A stretch of DNA of 26,982 bases from Pseudomonadota bacterium (GTDB lineage Bacteria > Desulfobacterota > Syntrophia > Syntrophales > JADFWA01). The stretch is from assembly GCA_030596145.1 (NCBI GenBank), contig JAUVKS010000003.1:1-26982 (forward strand), written 5' to 3'. The translations under genes were made by a program, and so were the position numbers. Under the pieces are notes generated by a model. The model searched no databases, was not told the origin of the DNA, and saw only the letters and a program-made list of their open reading frames with translations. Positions 24,987 to 26,982 of this stretch are shown here, piece by piece. The stretch's first letter is position 1; each line of letters begins with the position of its first letter.

Positions 24987-25512
24987 TCAGGACGGTCTAA
25001 TTATTTCCCAGTGACCACTTCTTTTGCTGCCCGCTCTTTTGAGTACCCCTTTACTTTTTAACTTATTAACATATTCTATCACTGTATTCCTGCTGATGGA
25101 TAGATTTGTTGCGATATTTTCAAAGGTAATATGAGTATCTGTCTGTATCTGCTTAAAAATTTTATCCTCAAGCCCCGTTAAATAAACATCCTGATCTTCG
25201 GTTTTCATGGGGGTTTTTGAGGGGGTTTTTATAGGGGTCTTTATGGGGGTATGGCGCATCTCCACCTTAAAAAAGTCTCCTGTCACCGAAATTCCAGTTA
25301 TTGGCAATATCCTGGATTTTTGAACGTGTCGTATTGTCAATGGAACAGCCTGTAATTCCGCCATCATCCGCAACTCCTATGATGATTTTATCACCCGATG
25401 CATTGGCAAAGGCAACCATTTCTCTGTCGAGACTTTCCCCAACCTGCTTTTTGAACTCAACAAAATAACCCTCGCCTTGTTTGATAAGTTCTTGTAAATC
25501 CTTCTTCTTCAT
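24987..25512 (-). pseudogene. AlbA_2/Schlafen-type putative DNA-binding regulator, internally deleted and frameshifted
   Basis: From ATG 25512 the frame gives GEGYFVEFKKQV and REMVAFANASGDKIIIGVADDGGI, the start of an AlbA_2 (PF04326) domain, then stops at 25267. The neighbouring frame carries on from about 25310 with ISVTGDFFKVEMRH, a KTPIKTP-rich linker and a C-terminal winged helix (ITFENIATNLSISRNTVIEY) ending at 24987. Family members are about 400-480 residues; here the two pieces together give about 175, so some 250 middle residues are lost and the join is out of frame. The C-terminal piece has no ribosome site of its own. Probably inactive. Confidence 0.75.
25206..25252 (-). repeat. 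12-bp tandem repeat encoding KTPx linker
   Basis: About four units of GGGGGTTTTTAT-like sequence (plus strand), coding on the minus strand for TPIKTPIKTPSKTPMKT. It is the flexible linker of the AlbA_2-type protein and a likely slippage site. Confidence 0.6.
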
Positions 25513-25600
25513 TACTGTACCTTTAATCTGTCAGCATTCCCCTGCTGGCTGAAATGTTTGCTTGCATTTTTGATATTGCATTCCCGAAATTAGTAAGGTG

Positions 25601-25753
25601 TCACCCGATTTCCCCTTCAGCATAAGCCAAGTCCGCCAGATAGACGTATTTTATCAAGTGGATTGGACCAAGTTGGCGGTCAAAATACTCATCTTCCTGA
25701 CCGGCAATTAAAATTGCGTATTGTATGAGGAGGTCAATTTTGCCGGATTTCAT
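25601..25753 (-). pseudogene. N-terminal fragment of a conserved protein of unknown function
   Basis: A 50-codon frame from ATG 25753 encodes LLIQYAILIAGQE and LGPIHLIKYVYLADLAYAE and then stops at 25601. The second stretch looks like the conserved start of a longer bacterial protein often seen in accessory regions; I recognise the pattern but cannot name a function. Homology seems to end at AYAE, with the last four residues read from joined DNA. No ribosome site is visible. It is probably the stump of a deleted gene. Confidence 0.5.
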
Positions 25754-25795
25754 TATAAAACAACCGTTACTTAATATTTAGGTGTGACTCGCCCT

Positions 25796-25866
25796 TCTCT
25801 CCAGGGTAAGGCCTTAAAGTTTGTAAACAAGCTGGTCAATCTCCCGCTCCACCTTTTTTTCAAAAA
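25796..25866 (-). pseudogene. Relic of the C-terminal tail of a type II-like DNA methyltransferase
   Basis: On the minus strand the frame through GTG 25852 reads KKVEREIDQLVYKL, stop (25814-25816), GLTLE. This matches the tail VEREIDxLVYxLYGLTxEE found at the end of many Eco57I-type restriction-modification methyltransferases, with the Tyr codon TAT changed to TAA. It directly follows the stop of the TrlF-like gene. Only about 20 residues survive. Confidence 0.5.
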
Positions 25867-26877
25867 TTATTTTATGTTATATTTATTTTTTCTTTGTTCA
25901 AATGCGATCTTTCCACCATCTAGGATTTCACACGAGTGTTCACGCACTCCTTGTGCTTTAAGAGTATCATTACAATCCTCGTCCCTTGTTTTAGTGTATT
26001 CCAAACTACCAGTAAGATAATTGAATTGTCTCTCGTCAGCATTTTTTCTATCAGTTCCATGTCTATTAGCAACAATAACCTGCTCAGAATCCGACCCAAT
26101 TACAAGATTTGCATTGTGACTTACCATGATAATCTGTCGTTCTTTTTTCTTTTCTTTTAAAAATGGAACAATATCGTCGTAAATAGATCTGCTATCTAAG
26201 TCGTCTTCCGGCTGATCAATCAACAACGGCCAAGTATCTTCGGATTTTGCGAGTATTAACCTCAGTAGGAATAGTGCTCTTTTCCCGGGTGTCATTGTTG
26301 GTTCAGAAAATCCACCAATTTTATCACTTTCCATTTCAGCATTGAAAAGAATATTTTCTGTCAGCGTAAAAACGTCTCGACCAACCTGCTTTTTTTTATT
26401 TCCCTTATTAATTTTAAGTTTTCCAGAATACAGGTGAGACAAAAACTCGCCTGGTTCTTTTCTGACCTTGTCAATCTTCAATACACCCTTTTTGATAAAT
26501 TCCGATATTTCTTTGATATTTATTTTTTGAGTGACATCCTCAAGGTTTTTATCAAAATCATACTCTAGTCCAAATTTAATCCCCTTAAGAGAGCTCTGAT
26601 CTGAGTTATCTATAATTTCTGCCAATTCTTCTATAAGATGCTTTCTTTGATCTATTGCAGACTTAATGGCTTCATCACATTTTTCCAACTTGTCTTTTGA
26701 AATTTTCTTTTCCGTTGTCGTCTTATCGATTTTACTAATAGTTTCGTTGTACTCGTTTAATTTTTTAACATGCCCCTCCATCTCAATATTTTTCTGATAT
26801 TCCTCGATAAGATTTTTATTTTCTTCTTTAATTTTTAAGGTAGCCCTCTGTGCCAATATAAGTGAGACACTTCCCAA
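25867..26877 (-). pseudogene. C-terminal part of a TrlF-like (SMC-type) AAA ATPase, 5' end lost
   Basis: About 330 residues survive. A coiled coil (about residues 13-90) is followed by TPGKRALFLLRLILA, the ABC signature-type region, LLIDQPEDDLDS as Walker B with catalytic acid, and QIIMVSHNANLVIGSDSEQV with the switch His. The end, SLEYTKT and EHSCEILDGGKIAFEQRKNKY, fits the TrlF-type PHP-ATPase family as I recall it. The family is about 900 or more residues, so the N-terminal PHP domain and Walker A are missing. The apparent start is a TTG with no ribosome site, in sequence that looks like the end of a mobile element, so the gene seems cut by an insertion. Confidence 0.7.
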
Positions 26878-26982
26878 CCCATAATTTAGACTATAATAGA
26901 GGGTGGGGAAGGAGAAAGTAAAATGTTAGAGCACGTATCAATGGCAACTCAGATTAGCAAAGAAACGAGAAACACTCAAGTT
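26849..26982 (+). mobile_element. Probable left end of an insertion element
   Basis: TrlF-like homology stops near here. The sequence from about 26849 (TGTGCCAATATAAGTGAGAC) is followed by a TATAAT box at 26892-26897, AAGGAG at 26909-26914 and an ATG at 26923, the usual short leader of an insertion sequence with a transposase gene reading away from the end. The exact end and the family cannot be set without the other end. Confidence 0.4.
26923..26982 (+). CDS. Start of an unidentified protein, possibly a transposase (partial)
   Basis: Twenty codons (MLEHVSMATQISKETRNTQV) run to the window edge after an ideal AAGGAG spaced eight bases from ATG. I do not recognise the protein; its place at a broken gene suggests a transposase. 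Confidence 0.35.
   Translation, partial: MLEHVSMATQISKETRNTQV

Larger units (their letters stand above)
25513..25866. other. Gap between the AlbA_2 relic and the TrlF-like fragment, filled with relics
   Basis: This 354-base stretch has no intact gene. It holds the methyltransferase tail (25796-25866) and the unnamed N-terminal fragment (25601-25753). In 25513-25600 a minus-strand frame reads GDTLLISGMQYQKC, which I could not place. Confidence 0.6.

Noticed and set aside
25206..25252. Short tandem repeats as a possible CRISPR array
   Set aside because: The units are 12 bases with no spacers and encode a KTPx linker.
26849..26877. TTG at 26877 as the real start of the TrlF-like gene
   Set aside because: No ribosome site, the first dozen residues do not fit the coiled coil, and the protein would lack its Walker A; truncation is the better reading.
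1..26982. tRNA, rRNA or riboswitch genes
   Set aside because: I looked for cloverleaf-like and conserved leader patterns in the gaps and saw none; the gaps are explained by repeats, relics and control sites.

Overview
The window (about 27 kb, moderate G+C) looks like chromosome of a strictly anaerobic, organic-acid-degrading deltaproteobacterium (Desulfobacterota, Syntrophobacterales/Desulfobacterales-like). The reasons are the mix of ADP-forming acyl-CoA synthetase, GctAB-type and 4-hydroxybutyrate-type CoA-transferases, TRAP uptake genes, sigma-54 regulators and dispersed palindromic repeats. This is an inference from gene content; no rRNA or other marker is present.

Layout. 1-3266 (+): end of a beta-keto acid cleavage enzyme (BKACE), a cyclase-family metal hydrolase and an ADP-forming acyl-CoA synthetase. 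3276-3370: a palindromic dispersed repeat. 3386-4825 (+): CCA-adding enzyme. 4822-12798 (-): FAD-linked 2-hydroxyacid oxidase, a carnitine dehydrogenase/lambda-crystallin-type dehydrogenase, a lone Liv-type binding protein, a complete TRAP transporter (DctM, DctQ, DctP) and an SDR dehydrogenase. 12799-13065: a control region with a sigma-54 -24/-12 promoter and 18-bp dyads TGTAG-N8-CTACA. 13066-14463 (-): a PAS-AAA-Fis sigma-54 activator that is the likely ligand of those dyads. 14464-15074: a graveyard with a CCA-enzyme gene fragment and one small inverted-repeat element nested inside another. 15075-18480 (-): 4-hydroxybutyrate-type CoA-transferase, PAS-LuxR regulator, relic of a second sigma-54 activator (+) and a transglutaminase-like protein. 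18754-20543 (+): GctA/GctB-like CoA-transferase with a strong terminator. 20620-22868 (-): zinc-ribbon protein and glutamine-dependent NAD synthetase. 22888-23018: second copy of the small element. 23124-26982: an accessory, defence-like region with an intact AAA-ATPase/TOPRIM-like pair followed by decayed pieces (AlbA_2 regulator, unnamed conserved protein, DNA methyltransferase tail, TrlF-like ATPase), ending in what looks like the left edge of a mobile element.

How it may work together (inference): a carboxylate or hydroxy acid enters through the TRAP system, is oxidised by the SDR, the carnitine-dehydrogenase-type enzyme or the FAD oxidase to a keto acid, and is cleaved by BKACE or handled as a CoA thioester by the CoA-transferases. 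Energy would be recovered by the ADP-forming synthetase. The SDR-TRAP genes appear to be switched by the adjacent sigma-54 activator.
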